A stretch of 64,000 bases of DNA from SB11 sp035906255 (lineage in GTDB: Bacteria; Bacteroidota; Bacteroidia; UBA8524), in the NCBI GenBank assembly GCA_035906255.1, contig JAMIFM010000032.1, positions 1 through 64,000 of the forward strand, given 5' to 3'. The notes under the pieces were generated by a model. That model was not told where the DNA came from, did not search any database, and saw only the letters and a program-made list of their open reading frames with translations. How positions within the stretch are numbered: position 1 is the stretch's first letter; the number at the start of each line of letters is the position of its first letter. Positions 29,099-38,352 of the stretch are shown here, piece after piece. A program made the position numbers and the translations under genes.

Positions 29099-30739
29099 TT
29101 AACTTAAATACTTCCCAACAATAGGCATCCTGCGGCCGCTGCCAAAGGCTTTGTTGGTAACTCGTAATATGGGTGGGGTTTGGTAACGCTTGTACTCGTT
29201 GTTGTTTACCATTTTTAATATGCGCAGCACAAGTGCTTCGTCATACCCCTGTGCAATAATTTCAGCAGGGCCTAAACGGTCTTCAATGTATAGCGAAAGT
29301 ATCGTATCTAAAATATCGTATTCGGGTAAGCTATCGGTATCTTTTTGGTCGGGGCGTAACTCGGCACTGGGAGCTTTGGTTAAAATATTATTGGGTATCA
29401 CCTCCCCGTTTTTGTTGATAAACCTTGCCAAATCGTACACTTGTACTTTGTACACATCGCCAATCACACTAAGTCCGCCACACATATCACCGTACAATGT
29501 TCCATACCCAACCGCCAGTTCGCTTTTATTACTGGTGTTCAGTAAAATATAGCCGTATTTATTGCTGATAGCCATTAGCAATATACCCCGGCTGCGGCTT
29601 TGTATGTTTTCTTCGGTAATATTAAACGGCTGGCCTGCAAAAATATCCTTCAATGTATCGTTAAAGGCATCGTAAGGCTTGGTAATCGGAATAATATCAT
29701 ACGGGTTTCCCAAGTTTTTGCATAGCTCCACTGCATCATCTACACTACCCTGACTGCTGAACGGTGAAGGCATCAAAACCGCCCGCACGTTTTCAGCCCC
29801 TAATGCCCTCACAGCAAGTGCCTGCACAACAGCAGAATCTATCCCGCCGCTACTACCCAAAATTGCTTTTGTGAACCCCGATTTTCTGAAATAATCGCGT
29901 ATGCCTGTTACCAGCGCATCGTGCACCAGTTCTATCCGTTCGGTAGGTAAAAAACTATGGTCGTCGCCAATTTGGGTTAGCTGTCCGTTCTCAAAATCAT
30001 ACAGTTTAAACTCTTCGTCAAAGTAAGCCAGTTCATCCACCACCGTTCCGTTGGAATTAATGGCCATACTGCCGCCATCAAACACCAGTTCGGTTTGTGC
30101 TCCCACATGATTCACATACAACAACGGCAGTTTGTATTTCTGTACGTTTTGCAACAATATGTTCTTGCGGGTTTCAATATGAAACTGCCCGAAAGGTGAC
30201 GCAGCAATGTTTACCATTAAACGGGGTTGCTGCTTATACAATTGGTCCATAGGCGATTGCGGGTACAACCGTTCGTTGCCAATGTTCCACAAATCTTCGC
30301 ACACCGTCAGGGCAATATTTAAACCCGCTACCTGTATTGTTTGAAAAAATGTATTAGGCTCAAAATAGCGGTACTCATCAAATACATCGTAAGTAGGCAG
30401 CAAGGTTTTGTGCACAATAGTTTTCACTTCACCACCTTCTAATACATAAGCACTGTTGCGCAAAGGCTTGCCCGCTGCCGTATTTCGCGACGGTGCGCCA
30501 ACAATAGCGGCTATACCTTTACACTCAGCAGCTATCAAATCTATATGCACCTCGCTAAGGCGTATAAAATCATTAAACTCTAAAAAATCTTTCGGTGGGT
30601 ATCCCGTAAGGCATAATTCAGAAAATACAACAAGCGCAACACCTTGTGCCTTTGCCTGCTGTATGGTATCTATAATTTTGCGGGCGTTGTACTCAAAATT
30701 GCCTACATGGTAGTTTAGCTGTGCCAGCGCTATCTTCAT
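29099..30739 (-). CDS. nadE: Glutamine-dependent NAD+ synthetase
   Basis: Final step of NAD synthesis: amidates deamido-NAD using ammonia from glutamine. The N-terminal nitrilase-type glutaminase domain shows Glu41 (FSELCLTGYP), a lysine in VHKTLLPTYD and the nucleophile in LTVCEDLW. The C-terminal synthetase domain has the ATP-binding GSSGGIDSAVV (about residues 298-308). The 546-residue length fits the two-domain enzyme. It lies upstream of the PorT-like gene and gldB region, a neighbourhood known from gliding Bacteroidota. Confidence 0.95.
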   Translation of the reverse strand: MKIALAQLNYHVGNFEYNARKIIDTIQQAKAQGVALVVFSELCLTGYPPKDFLEFNDFIRLSEVHIDLIAAECKGIAAIVGAPSRNTAAGKPLRNSAYVLEGGEVKTIVHKTLLPTYDVFDEYRYFEPNTFFQTIQVAGLNIALTVCEDLWNIGNERLYPQSPMDQLYKQQPRLMVNIAASPFGQFHIETRKNILLQNVQKYKLPLLYVNHVGAQTELVFDGGSMAINSNGTVVDELAYFDEEFKLYDFENGQLTQIGDDHSFLPTERIELVHDALVTGIRDYFRKSGFTKAILGSSGGIDSAVVQALAVRALGAENVRAVLMPSPFSSQGSVDDAVELCKNLGNPYDIIPITKPYDAFNDTLKDIFAGQPFNITEENIQSRSRGILLMAISNKYGYILLNTSNKSELAVGYGTLYGDMCGGLSVIGDVYKVQVYDLARFINKNGEVIPNNILTKAPSAELRPDQKDTDSLPEYDILDTILSLYIEDRLGPAEIIAQGYDEALVLRILKMVNNNEYKRYQTPPILRVTNKAFGSGRRMPIVGKYLS

Positions 30740-30759
30740 CTATATTCTCGCTAAATATA

Positions 30760-30788
30760 AAATCCCACCGGCAAAGCCAATGGGATTT
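30760..30788 (-). terminator. Terminator after the PorT-like gene
   Basis: AAATCCCA (30760-30767) pairs with TGGGATTT (30781-30788); on the minus strand a T-rich stretch follows. It separates the PorT-like gene from nadE downstream. Confidence 0.6.
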
Positions 30789-30812
30789 CAAAAATAAGCA
30801 TATTAACGGGGC

Positions 30813-31580
30813 TTAAAACAACAAGCCTACGTTTATACCAAAATAGTTGTTGTAGGCTTTTGTATTGGGGGCAGACATTACATTAAACAACCCTGCACTG
30901 TATCGCAAGCCGCCAAATATTACGGTGTTTTTAGATAATGCATATTCATACCCTGCACCCACTAATAATGGTACTCTTACACCTCTTATATCGTCGTCTT
31001 CAACAACACTATTGTTAATATCAAAATCGCCGTCATCGTCGTTCACATTTCTGTCTTCATTACCGCCCTGCTTATTGGTAAAAATATCCTGATTGATATC
31101 GGCCTTTGCCCTCCACAAAATATTAAGTGCCAAACCTGCATCAAAATATACACGACCATACCCAAATTCATCTGTACGGAGTTTAATAGTAACCGGTATA
31201 TCAATGTAGCGGGTTTTGTAGGTGTACTCTACATTGTTAAAGGTGCTTGAAGCACCTTTAACCCTCAATGAGTCATAACCAATCTTACCACCCATCTGAG
31301 TAAGGTGCAGCCCACCGCAAAACGCTACATTCTCATTCAGGTTGTTCTCAACAGTAATACCACCGCTAAGCCCCACACGAGAACCTTTTGATGAAATATT
31401 ACGGCTATCAGGGCTCATCCAGCTAATTAAAGGCATTGCTGATATTGAGAATCTGTATTTTTTGTGGTTAAACACGCTGAAATCTTTTGATTGTATGGGC
31501 GTGATACGGGTACTGCTGTCTTGGGCAAAACAATGGAAAATTGTGAAAACAGATAGGGTAAGCAAGATAAGTTTTTTCAT
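30813..31580 (-). CDS. PorT-like outer-membrane beta-barrel protein
   Basis: A 255-residue exported protein: signal peptide MKKLILLTLSVFTIFHCFA, then amphipathic strands with the PorT-like pattern (GLSGGITVENNL, FCGGLHLTQMGGKIGYD, RYIDIPVTIKLR, VYFDAGLALNILW) and a C-terminal FGINVGLLF ending in phenylalanine, the usual barrel signal. An acidic loop (EDRNVNDDDGDFDIN) could bind cations. It is divergent from gldB. Some relatives assist T9SS or gliding, but that is not shown here. Confidence 0.75.
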   Translation of the reverse strand: MKKLILLTLSVFTIFHCFAQDSSTRITPIQSKDFSVFNHKKYRFSISAMPLISWMSPDSRNISSKGSRVGLSGGITVENNLNENVAFCGGLHLTQMGGKIGYDSLRVKGASSTFNNVEYTYKTRYIDIPVTIKLRTDEFGYGRVYFDAGLALNILWRAKADINQDIFTNKQGGNEDRNVNDDDGDFDINNSVVEDDDIRGVRVPLLVGAGYEYALSKNTVIFGGLRYSAGLFNVMSAPNTKAYNNYFGINVGLLF

Positions 31581-31604
31581 ATTTTTGGCGTTCTTTAAAA
31601 CGGT

Positions 31605-32654
31605 ATGAGTACAAATTTCTGCAAAAAGAGCCTAACTTTCATCACACTGGCAGCTATATTATTGTTTGGGGTAGCTGGCTGCAAAGAAAATCGCTTAAAA
31701 ATTGATGTTTCAGAAGTAAAAGCCGAAGTGGCTTTCAAACGGTTTGATAAAGATTTGATGGGTATTGACACTAACGCCATGCGAACAGCATTTACGACTC
31801 TCGAAAAAAAATACCCTGACTTTTTCCCGTCGTATTTTTCAGAAATTATTTCGTTAGGAAAATTTGACGACAGTACCGCTCCTGATAAACTAAGACAGCT
31901 TATTAATTATACCCCAACGCAGCAATTATTTTCAGTAATTGAAAAGAAATTTGTTTCGGTAGATGAATATAACGCGCAGATAACGGAGGCCTTCAAGCAT
32001 TATAAACATTACTTTCCTGACGATACGTTGCCTGAGATTATTTACTTCCCCGGTATATTGAATAACGGATGTATTTATTACGGGAAACAAATTGCAGTGG
32101 GTTTAGATATGTATTTGGGCAAGGATTATCCGTATGAAAAAATGCCCCATCTTACCAATTACCTGACGGTAAAAATGCGCCCCGAATACCTGACCCGAAA
32201 TGTAATAAATGCTTTGGGGTATTACCGCTACGAGCGTTTTTTGAAAGGAAAGCGTTTTATTGACCAAATGCTGCACGAAGGCAAGCAGGCATATTTTATG
32301 GATGCCATGATGCCTGATGCCCCTGATAGTATTAAACTGGCATTGAGTACCGAAAACCTGAAATGGTGTAAGGATAATGAATGGCAAATTTGGGCACATT
32401 TTGTTGACCCTAAGCTAAATGTGTTGTATAACAATAACCCTGAGGTAATTATCCGCTATTTTGAAGAAGGCCCTTTTACCAATGCCGAAGGAGTGCCCAA
32501 CGATGAAACCCGCTCATCGCCACGTTTTGCTGTATGGGTGGGCAGAGAAATTGTGCGCCGCTATATGGATAATAACCCTAAAATTACTCTTGCAGAGTTA
32601 ATGCGCGAAACCGACAGCGACAAAATACTGAAAGGAAGTAAATACCGTCCTTAA
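31605..32654 (+). CDS. gldB: Gliding-motility lipoprotein GldB
   Basis: A 349-residue lipoprotein with lipobox FGVAGC (Cys26). The body matches GldB: FKRFDKDLMGID near the N-terminus, PDFFPSYFSEIIS, then YFPGILNNGCIYYG and VGLDMYLGKDYPYE. GldB is needed for gliding and T9SS function in Flavobacterium johnsoniae and stabilises the secretion machine. The usual partner gldC is not next to it; instead a minus-strand membrane gene overlaps the stop by 4 bases. It fits with the two T9SS cargo proteases in this window. Confidence 0.88.
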   Translation: MSTNFCKKSLTFITLAAILLFGVAGCKENRLKIDVSEVKAEVAFKRFDKDLMGIDTNAMRTAFTTLEKKYPDFFPSYFSEIISLGKFDDSTAPDKLRQLINYTPTQQLFSVIEKKFVSVDEYNAQITEAFKHYKHYFPDDTLPEIIYFPGILNNGCIYYGKQIAVGLDMYLGKDYPYEKMPHLTNYLTVKMRPEYLTRNVINALGYYRYERFLKGKRFIDQMLHEGKQAYFMDAMMPDAPDSIKLALSTENLKWCKDNEWQIWAHFVDPKLNVLYNNNPEVIIRYFEEGPFTNAEGVPNDETRSSPRFAVWVGREIVRRYMDNNPKITLAELMRETDSDKILKGSKYRP

Positions 32655-33220
32655 TTGGTAATACTTGTTATTTTCTTTAAAGAGATACCGGTTAGATATC
32701 CCAAAATAGGGCCACCGACAAGCATTAGCGTAAGGTTAAGAAAAAACAGCCCTAAATTTCCTATGTGTATTTGCTTTGTATAATTAATGGCTGAAAATGC
32801 CAACACGGCTAACATCCATCCTACAATATTTGTTAGCGCCCAATTTTGGCTATCGGCTATATGCTTTTTCAGTAAATGCTGCTGCAATAACCCAACAGCA
32901 ATGCCGCCAATGGCTACGCAGATAAATATGTAATAATCGCCTATTGATTGGCCGCCGAAATGCGAGATAAAATCAAAAATTAAAAAGGGTGCAGCCAATC
33001 CTAAAACAGTGAACCAAATCCATTTTTTTGTCACAAGTATTGCTTTGCGCAAGGCAAGCCATTGTGCAAAGCCTACACCAAGCCCCATCCCTACCCCAAC
33101 AATAAACTGCCAACCCTCAATATGCAAAGAATCAAATAGAACTGAAAGAGTTAATACCAGAACAATACCCATAAACCACCCTGCAAAGTTTATCAGCACC
33201 CATTTTTTAAAGGTTATCAT
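32651..33220 (-). CDS. Small multi-pass membrane protein, unknown
   Basis: A 189-residue protein with about six hydrophobic helices (FAGWFMGIVLVLTLSVL, FIVGVGMGLGVGFAQWLAL and others). The GMGLGVGFAQW(L) segment recurs in short bacterial membrane proteins without known function. It overlaps the gldB stop by 4 bases on the opposite strand and lies 48 bases after the aroA start region, so it may have its own promoter. Confidence 0.7.
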   Translation of the reverse strand: MITFKKWVLINFAGWFMGIVLVLTLSVLFDSLHIEGWQFIVGVGMGLGVGFAQWLALRKAILVTKKWIWFTVLGLAAPFLIFDFISHFGGQSIGDYYIFICVAIGGIAVGLLQQHLLKKHIADSQNWALTNIVGWMLAVLAFSAINYTKQIHIGNLGLFFLNLTLMLVGGPILGYLTGISLKKITSITN

Positions 33221-33267
33221 AGTTTTACGTTGTTTTTGGTTTTGGGGAGACGAATGGCATCTGCCTG

Positions 33268-34506
33268 TTAACGAGTAAATACCCGTTCAAAATCATCCCA
33301 AAACAACGGGTACGATTTTATTATAACCTGAGGGTTATTGATTTTTATTTCGGATAAAACCATTGAAAAAACCGATAGTGCCATTGCCAACCTATGATCG
33401 TTATAGGTATCAAACACAGTAGTTTGAGTACTGCTTAGAGCTTGTTTGTTGGGAATCAACTGCCAATAAGTACCCTGCTGATTAAATATCACTCCTACTT
33501 TTTCTAACTCGGTTGCGAGTGCCGCAGTACGGTCACTTTCTTTAATGGCAAGGCTTTCAAGACCATAAAAGCGGGCAGGTATTCCCATAACCCCGCATAG
33601 CGCAATAAAAGTAGGTGCTAAATCGGGGCAATCGGTAAAGTCATGCTCAAAGTTAGCAGCTACTGCCCCGCCGTTTTTAACCACCGCCCCTTTATCAGTA
33701 AATGCGGTAGTTACCCCAAAACTCTCCATTAAATTCGTTACTATGCTATCGCCTTGCAAACTGTGAGACAACAAACCATTTAACTGGATTTCAGCGTGGT
33801 TTGCAATGGCCGCCAAAGCGTACCAATACGACGCTGCCGACCAATCGCTTTCAACAGTAATTTGGGTTGGGGTGTATTTTCCTTCGGGGATAATTACGGT
33901 ATTATCTTTAAAAACTACCGATACTCCGCATTGCTGCATAAGTCCTGCGGTAAGTACTATGTATGGTTTGGATGCTATTTTACCTTCTAATTGAAGGGTA
34001 AGCCCACCTTTAAGGTACGGGGCAATCATCATTAAAGCTGAAATGTATTGACTGCTAATGCCTGCATCAATGCTTATTGTTCCCCCTTTTAATTGTCCGC
34101 CATTAATCAGCAGAGGCGGATAACCTTCGGCTTGCAAATACTCAATATCAGCCCCCAATTCTTTTAGTTTTTCTACCAAAATACCAACGGGGCGTTGGTG
34201 CATCCGCGCTGTTCCCTTTAGCAGCCATTTTCCCTTGGTAATGGCAAAAAAAGCCGTCAGAAAACGCATTGCTGTGCCGGCATCGTGGCAATCAATTTCA
34301 GCCACTTCATCCGAAGCTAAAGATAAATTGCTCAAAATGCCGTTCAATACATGAGTATCGTTGGCTTGCGAAAGGTTATTAATCGTAATGGATTTACCCG
34401 ACAACGCATTAATGACCAGTAAACGGTTAGCAATACTTTTTGAGGCCGGTAGGGTTATAATTCCCCTTACTTCGTTTTTAGTGACAGCAAGGGTTATTTG
34501 TTCCAT
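33268..34506 (-). CDS. aroA: 3-phosphoshikimate 1-carboxyvinyltransferase (EPSP synthase)
   Basis: Condenses shikimate-3-phosphate with phosphoenolpyruvate. The 412-residue protein shows LPASKSIANRLLVINAL (about residues 19-35), the DAGTAMRFLTAF motif (about 95-106), SSQYISALMM, and KESDRTAALATELEK with DHRLAMALSV near the C-terminus. Slightly shorter than the ~427-residue classical enzyme, as in other Bacteroidota. The next shikimate gene, aroB, is 1 kb upstream on the same strand with rfbA between them. Confidence 0.95.
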   Translation of the reverse strand: MEQITLAVTKNEVRGIITLPASKSIANRLLVINALSGKSITINNLSQANDTHVLNGILSNLSLASDEVAEIDCHDAGTAMRFLTAFFAITKGKWLLKGTARMHQRPVGILVEKLKELGADIEYLQAEGYPPLLINGGQLKGGTISIDAGISSQYISALMMIAPYLKGGLTLQLEGKIASKPYIVLTAGLMQQCGVSVVFKDNTVIIPEGKYTPTQITVESDWSAASYWYALAAIANHAEIQLNGLLSHSLQGDSIVTNLMESFGVTTAFTDKGAVVKNGGAVAANFEHDFTDCPDLAPTFIALCGVMGIPARFYGLESLAIKESDRTAALATELEKVGVIFNQQGTYWQLIPNKQALSSTQTTVFDTYNDHRLAMALSVFSMVLSEIKINNPQVIIKSYPLFWDDFERVFTR

Positions 34507-34606
34507 GTAGAGGAGTTGTTTTATTTAACTTATGCCTTTACACCCTTTCCGACTCTCCCTATCAAGAGAGGTTCGCCGTCAAGGGGAAGGCACATAGTGC
34601 GAGTCC

Positions 34607-35476
34607 TTAAAACTTAATATCCAGTATTTTCATTAAATACTGCCCGTAACCGCTTTTCATCAAAGGGTCGGCAAGTTTTTGAAGTTGGGCACGGTCTATA
34701 AAGCCCATGCGGTAGGCTATCTCTTCGGGGCAACCAATTTTAAGACCTTGCCTTTCTTCAATCACCTGCACAAAAGTACCTGCCTGTATCAGCGAGTCGA
34801 TGGTTCCGGTATCTAACCACGCTGTTCCCCTGTTCATCACAGCCACACTAAGTTTGCCGCGTTCAAGGTACACACGGTTAATGTCGGTAATTTCCAACTC
34901 CCCGCGTGAAGATGGTTTTAGGTGCTTGGCTACATCTACTACGTGGTTATCATAATAATACAACCCGGGTACAGCATAGTTTGATTTAGGCTGTGCAGGT
35001 TTTTCCTCAATGCTGATGGCGTTCATATCCTCATCAAACTCCACCACACCATAACGCTCAGGGTCGCTCACGTGGTAGGCAAACACAATACCTCCATCGG
35101 GGTTGTTGCAGGCTTGGAGGGTTTTTGAAAAACCTGAGCTGTAAAATATGTTATCGCCCAAAATAAGAGCTACTTTGTCTTTGCCTATAAAATCGGCTCC
35201 GATGGTAAATGCTTGCGCAAGTCCTTTGGGTTCGGGCTGTTCGGCATATTGAAACTCACACCCGAATTGGCTGCCGTCTCCCAATAGTTTTTTAAACAAG
35301 GGCAAATCATGCGGAGTTGAGATGATAAGTATTTCACGAATACCCGACAACATAAGGGTTGATAACGGATAGTAAATCATGGGTTTATCATACACGGGCA
35401 TCAATTGTTTGCTGATAGCTATGGTTAGCGGATGCAACCTTGTGCCCGACCCTCCGGCAAGTATTATACCTTTCAT
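34607..35476 (-). CDS. rfbA: Glucose-1-phosphate thymidylyltransferase
   Basis: Makes dTDP-glucose from glucose-1-phosphate and dTTP, the entry to dTDP-rhamnose. The 289-residue protein begins MKGIILAGGSGTRLHPLT with the pyrophosphorylase signature GGSGTRLxP; SKQLMPVYDKPMIYYPL follows and LILGDNIFYSSGF holds the metal-binding aspartate. Length fits RmlA. The other rml genes are not adjacent; the RmlD-like gene lies 32 kb away. It sits between aroA and aroB on the same strand. Confidence 0.94.
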   Translation of the reverse strand: MKGIILAGGSGTRLHPLTIAISKQLMPVYDKPMIYYPLSTLMLSGIREILIISTPHDLPLFKKLLGDGSQFGCEFQYAEQPEPKGLAQAFTIGADFIGKDKVALILGDNIFYSSGFSKTLQACNNPDGGIVFAYHVSDPERYGVVEFDEDMNAISIEEKPAQPKSNYAVPGLYYYDNHVVDVAKHLKPSSRGELEITDINRVYLERGKLSVAVMNRGTAWLDTGTIDSLIQAGTFVQVIEERQGLKIGCPEEIAYRMGFIDRAQLQKLADPLMKSGYGQYLMKILDIKF

Positions 35477-35514
35477 AGTGCAATTATAATGAGTTTGCTG
35501 TTAATTGGTGATGA

Positions 35515-36543
35515 TTATAGGCTGTTATACCACTGCAATGCTTGTTTTATTTCATCAGAAGTGCAGTAGTTATCTATCGACCCCATGCCTATGGTGCGCA
35601 GTAATGTGAAATTAATCCCTGCTTGGGTATTCTTTTTATCCGCGCCCATCAATTGCAATAGTTCATCAAAGCTATTTTCTTCTATTTTGGGTAATGAGTA
35701 GTGTTTTTTTATGCCTGCAACCACGCTTTGCAACTCCTCAGGCAAAAATCCTATTTTTTGTGACAGATAAGCCTCGCACAACATTCCCAACGCTACTGCT
35801 TCGCCGTGCAAAAGGTCTTTATTGTGTTGTAAAAACCATGATTCTACAGCGTGTCCAATGGTATGACCGAAGTTGAGCAACTTACGGGTGCCGTTTTCGT
35901 GCATATCTTCTTCTACAATATGGTCTTTAATTTCAACGCTTGTGGTAATCCATGTTTTTAACCTGCGGGGGTTAAAGTCTTGCAACTCTCCCCAATGAAT
36001 AGCATCAGCAATTAGGGCGTGTTTCAGCATTTCAGCAAAGCCCGATTTTAGCTCCCGTTCAGGCAAAGTTTGCAAAAACGGTGGATGAATAAACACCCCC
36101 AACGGTTCTTTAAATACCCCAATGTAGTTTTTAAGTCCCTTGTAATCAACTCCCAACTTGCCCCCTACACTGGCATCTACCATCGCAAGCAAAGTGGTGG
36201 GGACGTTGATGAAATAAATGCCCCGCTGAAATAACGACGCACACAAACCTCCCATATCTCCGCCTACTCCGCCGCTAACATTTATAAGCAAACTTCGGCG
36301 GTTAGCGTGTTTGGCTATAAGAGCATCAAATATCAACTCACAAGTGGCAAGGGTTTTATGCTGCTCTCCCGAAGGAATTATGATTTTTTCAAAATCAAAC
36401 CCCTGCAACAACGGCACACAATGTTGTGAGGTATTTTCATCAGCCAGCACAAAAATGCCTTCAAAATCGCGCGAGTTAACAAAGTTGGCAAGGTACTCGA
36501 TGCCGTTATCGCTTATTACAATGTGGTCATTAATCAGTTGCAT
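35515..36543 (-). CDS. aroB: 3-dehydroquinate synthase
   Basis: Converts DAHP to 3-dehydroquinate with NAD+ and a divalent metal. The 342-residue protein shows the NAD site GGVGGDMGGLCASLFQRGI (about residues 90-108), PTTLLAMVDASVGGKLGVD, and the metal-ligand histidines in FGHTIGHAVE and LHGEAVALGM. Length and motifs fit AroB rather than other sugar-phosphate cyclases. It starts the aroB-rfbA-aroA run on the minus strand. Confidence 0.95.
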   Translation of the reverse strand: MQLINDHIVISDNGIEYLANFVNSRDFEGIFVLADENTSQHCVPLLQGFDFEKIIIPSGEQHKTLATCELIFDALIAKHANRRSLLINVSGGVGGDMGGLCASLFQRGIYFINVPTTLLAMVDASVGGKLGVDYKGLKNYIGVFKEPLGVFIHPPFLQTLPERELKSGFAEMLKHALIADAIHWGELQDFNPRRLKTWITTSVEIKDHIVEEDMHENGTRKLLNFGHTIGHAVESWFLQHNKDLLHGEAVALGMLCEAYLSQKIGFLPEELQSVVAGIKKHYSLPKIEENSFDELLQLMGADKKNTQAGINFTLLRTIGMGSIDNYCTSDEIKQALQWYNSL

Positions 36544-36625
36544 AGGGGTAGCTTTTGGTTGCTGTAAAATACAGTTTTTGGTTGTGAAAACAAATGCAGT
36601 GATGGTATAAACAGAAATGTTTTAT

Positions 36626-36656
36626 AAGTCATCCCGAACTTGGTTCGGGATGACTT
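36626..36656. repeat. 14-bp perfect inverted repeat
   Basis: AAGTCATCCCGAAC (36626-36639), TTG, then GTTCGGGATGACTT (36643-36656). No T tract follows directly, so a dispersed palindromic element fits better than a terminator. Confidence 0.75.
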
Positions 36657-36816
36657 CTGTATTTACTGTGAATAGACAATGCTATGTTGAAACAAATTCA
36701 ACATGACGGGGTTCTTGTCATAGCGAGGTCTCCCGAAGAAATCCGTTCTCAACACAGCAAACAGATTGCTTCGTCAGCCGAAGACGGCCACCTCGCAATG
36801 ACGGTAGCAGCAATAA

Positions 36817-36914
36817 CCTGTCCTGCTGACGAAGGAAGCATCCTATGACAATTGTGATTCAGCTTCGAGTTAACACATTTCGGATAAGAAATTTCGCTAC
36901 GCTCAATTTGACAG
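36817..36914 (+). repeat. Dispersed repeat, copy A
   Basis: This stretch matches the reverse complement of 28,998-29,095 (shared blocks CCTGTCCTGCTGACG, GAGTTAACA, GGATAAGAAATTTCGCT, GCTCAATTTGACAG). Two inverted copies 7.8 kb apart in intergenic DNA suggest a small non-autonomous repeat family. Confidence 0.8.
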
Positions 36915-36944
36915 CGGCTCTACGACTTGACCGCGAAAATAAAA

Positions 36945-37646
36945 TCACTTTAAATTATCAGGTAATTGGTAGCCTGCCATCCAGCGTACCGTACGGTCGC
37001 GTTTGCGTTGTAATTTAGGTTTTAGTACCGCTGGGTTGCGTTCGCGCGGGTTGGGGAAACACACAACAATGGCAGCAGCTTCTTTGGCGGTTAGTTTTTC
37101 GGCAGGTTTCCTAAAATAGTAGTTTCCGGCAGCCTCAATACCATATACCCCTGTGCCCATTTCAATACTGTTCAGGTAAATTTCCATAATGCGGCGTTTA
37201 GTCCACATCACCTCAATCAAAAAAGTAAAAGGTATTTCAAGCACTTTGCGCACATAACGGGTGATGCCTTTTCCCGGAAAAAGAAATACGTTTTTGGCAG
37301 TCTGCTGGCTAATAGTACTACCGCCCCGCATGGGCTTTCCGTCATCGTCAGTATTGTTCTCGTAGGCATCCCTTATTGCCTTTAATTCAAAGCCCCAGTG
37401 GTTATTAAAGTGGGGATCTTCGGCAGTCATAGCTGCTACCACCACATTCTTGTTTATTTTTTCGTAGGGCACCCATTGGTGTTTAATCCCTTCAAACCTG
37501 ATTACCATCAACGGGGTTAACGGCACGGGTACAACGCGGTACAACGTTGCTGAAAGCAATGCTATTTGAAACAGCAGGATAACGATGTTTTTTGTCCACC
37601 AAAAGGTTTTGCGTAAAACCTGCTTTACGTTGATGCGTTTGCCCAT
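36945..37646 (-). CDS. mtgA: Monofunctional biosynthetic peptidoglycan transglycosylase
   Basis: Polymerises lipid II into glycan strands at the inner membrane. The 233-residue protein has one N-terminal membrane helix (about residues 16-36) and a GT51 domain: the catalytic glutamate in EDPHFNNHWGFE, RGGSTISQQTAKN, and RKVLEIPFTFLIEVMWTKRRIMEIYLN. There is no transpeptidase domain, which marks it as MtgA rather than a class A penicillin-binding protein. Confidence 0.94.
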   Translation of the reverse strand: MGKRINVKQVLRKTFWWTKNIVILLFQIALLSATLYRVVPVPLTPLMVIRFEGIKHQWVPYEKINKNVVVAAMTAEDPHFNNHWGFELKAIRDAYENNTDDDGKPMRGGSTISQQTAKNVFLFPGKGITRYVRKVLEIPFTFLIEVMWTKRRIMEIYLNSIEMGTGVYGIEAAGNYYFRKPAEKLTAKEAAAIVVCFPNPRERNPAVLKPKLQRKRDRTVRWMAGYQLPDNLK

Positions 37647-37718
37647 TTTGCAAAAGTAAAATTAATATTCTTGACACGCTGCTTAACACAAAAACAAGAA
37701 TGGACATTTACTAAATTG

Positions 37719-37726
37719 TATCTTTG
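37719..37726 (+). promoter_or_regulatory. -7 box (TATCTTTG) for the downstream lipoprotein gene
   Basis: TATCTTTG fits TAnnTTTG, 34 bases before the ATG at 37,761. No clear -33 box is found. Confidence 0.4.
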
Positions 37727-37760
37727 GGTATTAAGTTTACCATATAAAATACTTAAGCGA

Positions 37761-38252
37761 ATGAAAAAATTAGCTATCCTACTGTTGATGCTGCCTGCCG
37801 TGTTATTGTTTTACGGTTGCCCTGTAGGGCTTGACTATTCTGCGGGAACACCCGGTACAGAAAAAATTGATAAAGCACTTTTGGGAACTTGGGTTACCGA
37901 TAAGGCAGAACATGAGATTAAAAAAGTAACCATTACCAAAATAGATGAATACAGTTATAAACTGGTGGTGGAAGAAAAAGGAGAGATGTATTCTGTTGAG
38001 GGGGATGAATTTACTGGTTGGGTAACCACCATTAAAGGAAAGAAATTTTTATACGCCAAGCCAACCAGCGAGGCAAAATATTACCTCTATAACTATGAAG
38101 TAAGCAATAATAAACTTACTACTCAAGACGTAAGTTTGTTGGATGGCGGTGTTGATGCAGTAACATCTACAGAAACCCTACGTAAGCAAATAGAAACCTC
38201 GTTGGGTATGGAAGGTGGTCTTAGCGAAGAGGCAACTTTTACAAAGCAATAA
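37761..38252 (+). CDS. Lipoprotein, unknown function
   Basis: A 163-residue lipoprotein with signal peptide MKKLAILLLMLPAVLLFYGC (lipobox FYGC). The mature part begins with a polar linker and then LLGTWVTDKAEHEIKKVTITK, a lipocalin-like or beta-sheet start. The start is placed at the ATG at 37,761, since upstream in-frame residues do not form a signal peptide and overlap the promoter box. Followed by a strong terminator. Confidence 0.82.
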   Translation: MKKLAILLLMLPAVLLFYGCPVGLDYSAGTPGTEKIDKALLGTWVTDKAEHEIKKVTITKIDEYSYKLVVEEKGEMYSVEGDEFTGWVTTIKGKKFLYAKPTSEAKYYLYNYEVSNNKLTTQDVSLLDGGVDAVTSTETLRKQIETSLGMEGGLSEEATFTKQ

Positions 38253-38273
38253 ATAAGATTAACCGAATAGTAA

Positions 38274-38306
38274 CAAAAGCAGCCCTTACGGGCTGCTTTT
38301 GTTTTA
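38274..38306 (+). terminator. Strong terminator
   Basis: CAAAAGCAGCCC (38274-38285) pairs with GGGCTGCTTTTG (38290-38301), followed by TTTTA. It ends the lipoprotein transcript. Confidence 0.9.
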
Positions 38307-38352
38307 TAAGAAATGCTAACTTGCAGTTACTGATAATTAATCAAAAAGCGTA

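Larger units (their letters stand above)
36544..36944. other. 400-bp intergenic space made of repeats
   Basis: Between aroB and mtgA. It holds the 14-bp inverted repeat at 36,626-36,656, a stretch resembling the common dispersed phrase GTCATAGCGAGGTCTCCCGAAG (36,717 onward) with its inverse CCACCTCGCAATGACGG (36,789 onward), and the ~98-bp dispersed repeat copy A. No gene is seen in it. Confidence 0.7.

Noticed and set aside
29190..29552. Plus-strand frame opposite nadE
   Set aside because: Lies wholly within the conserved NAD synthetase domain on the minus strand and has no protein-like pattern.
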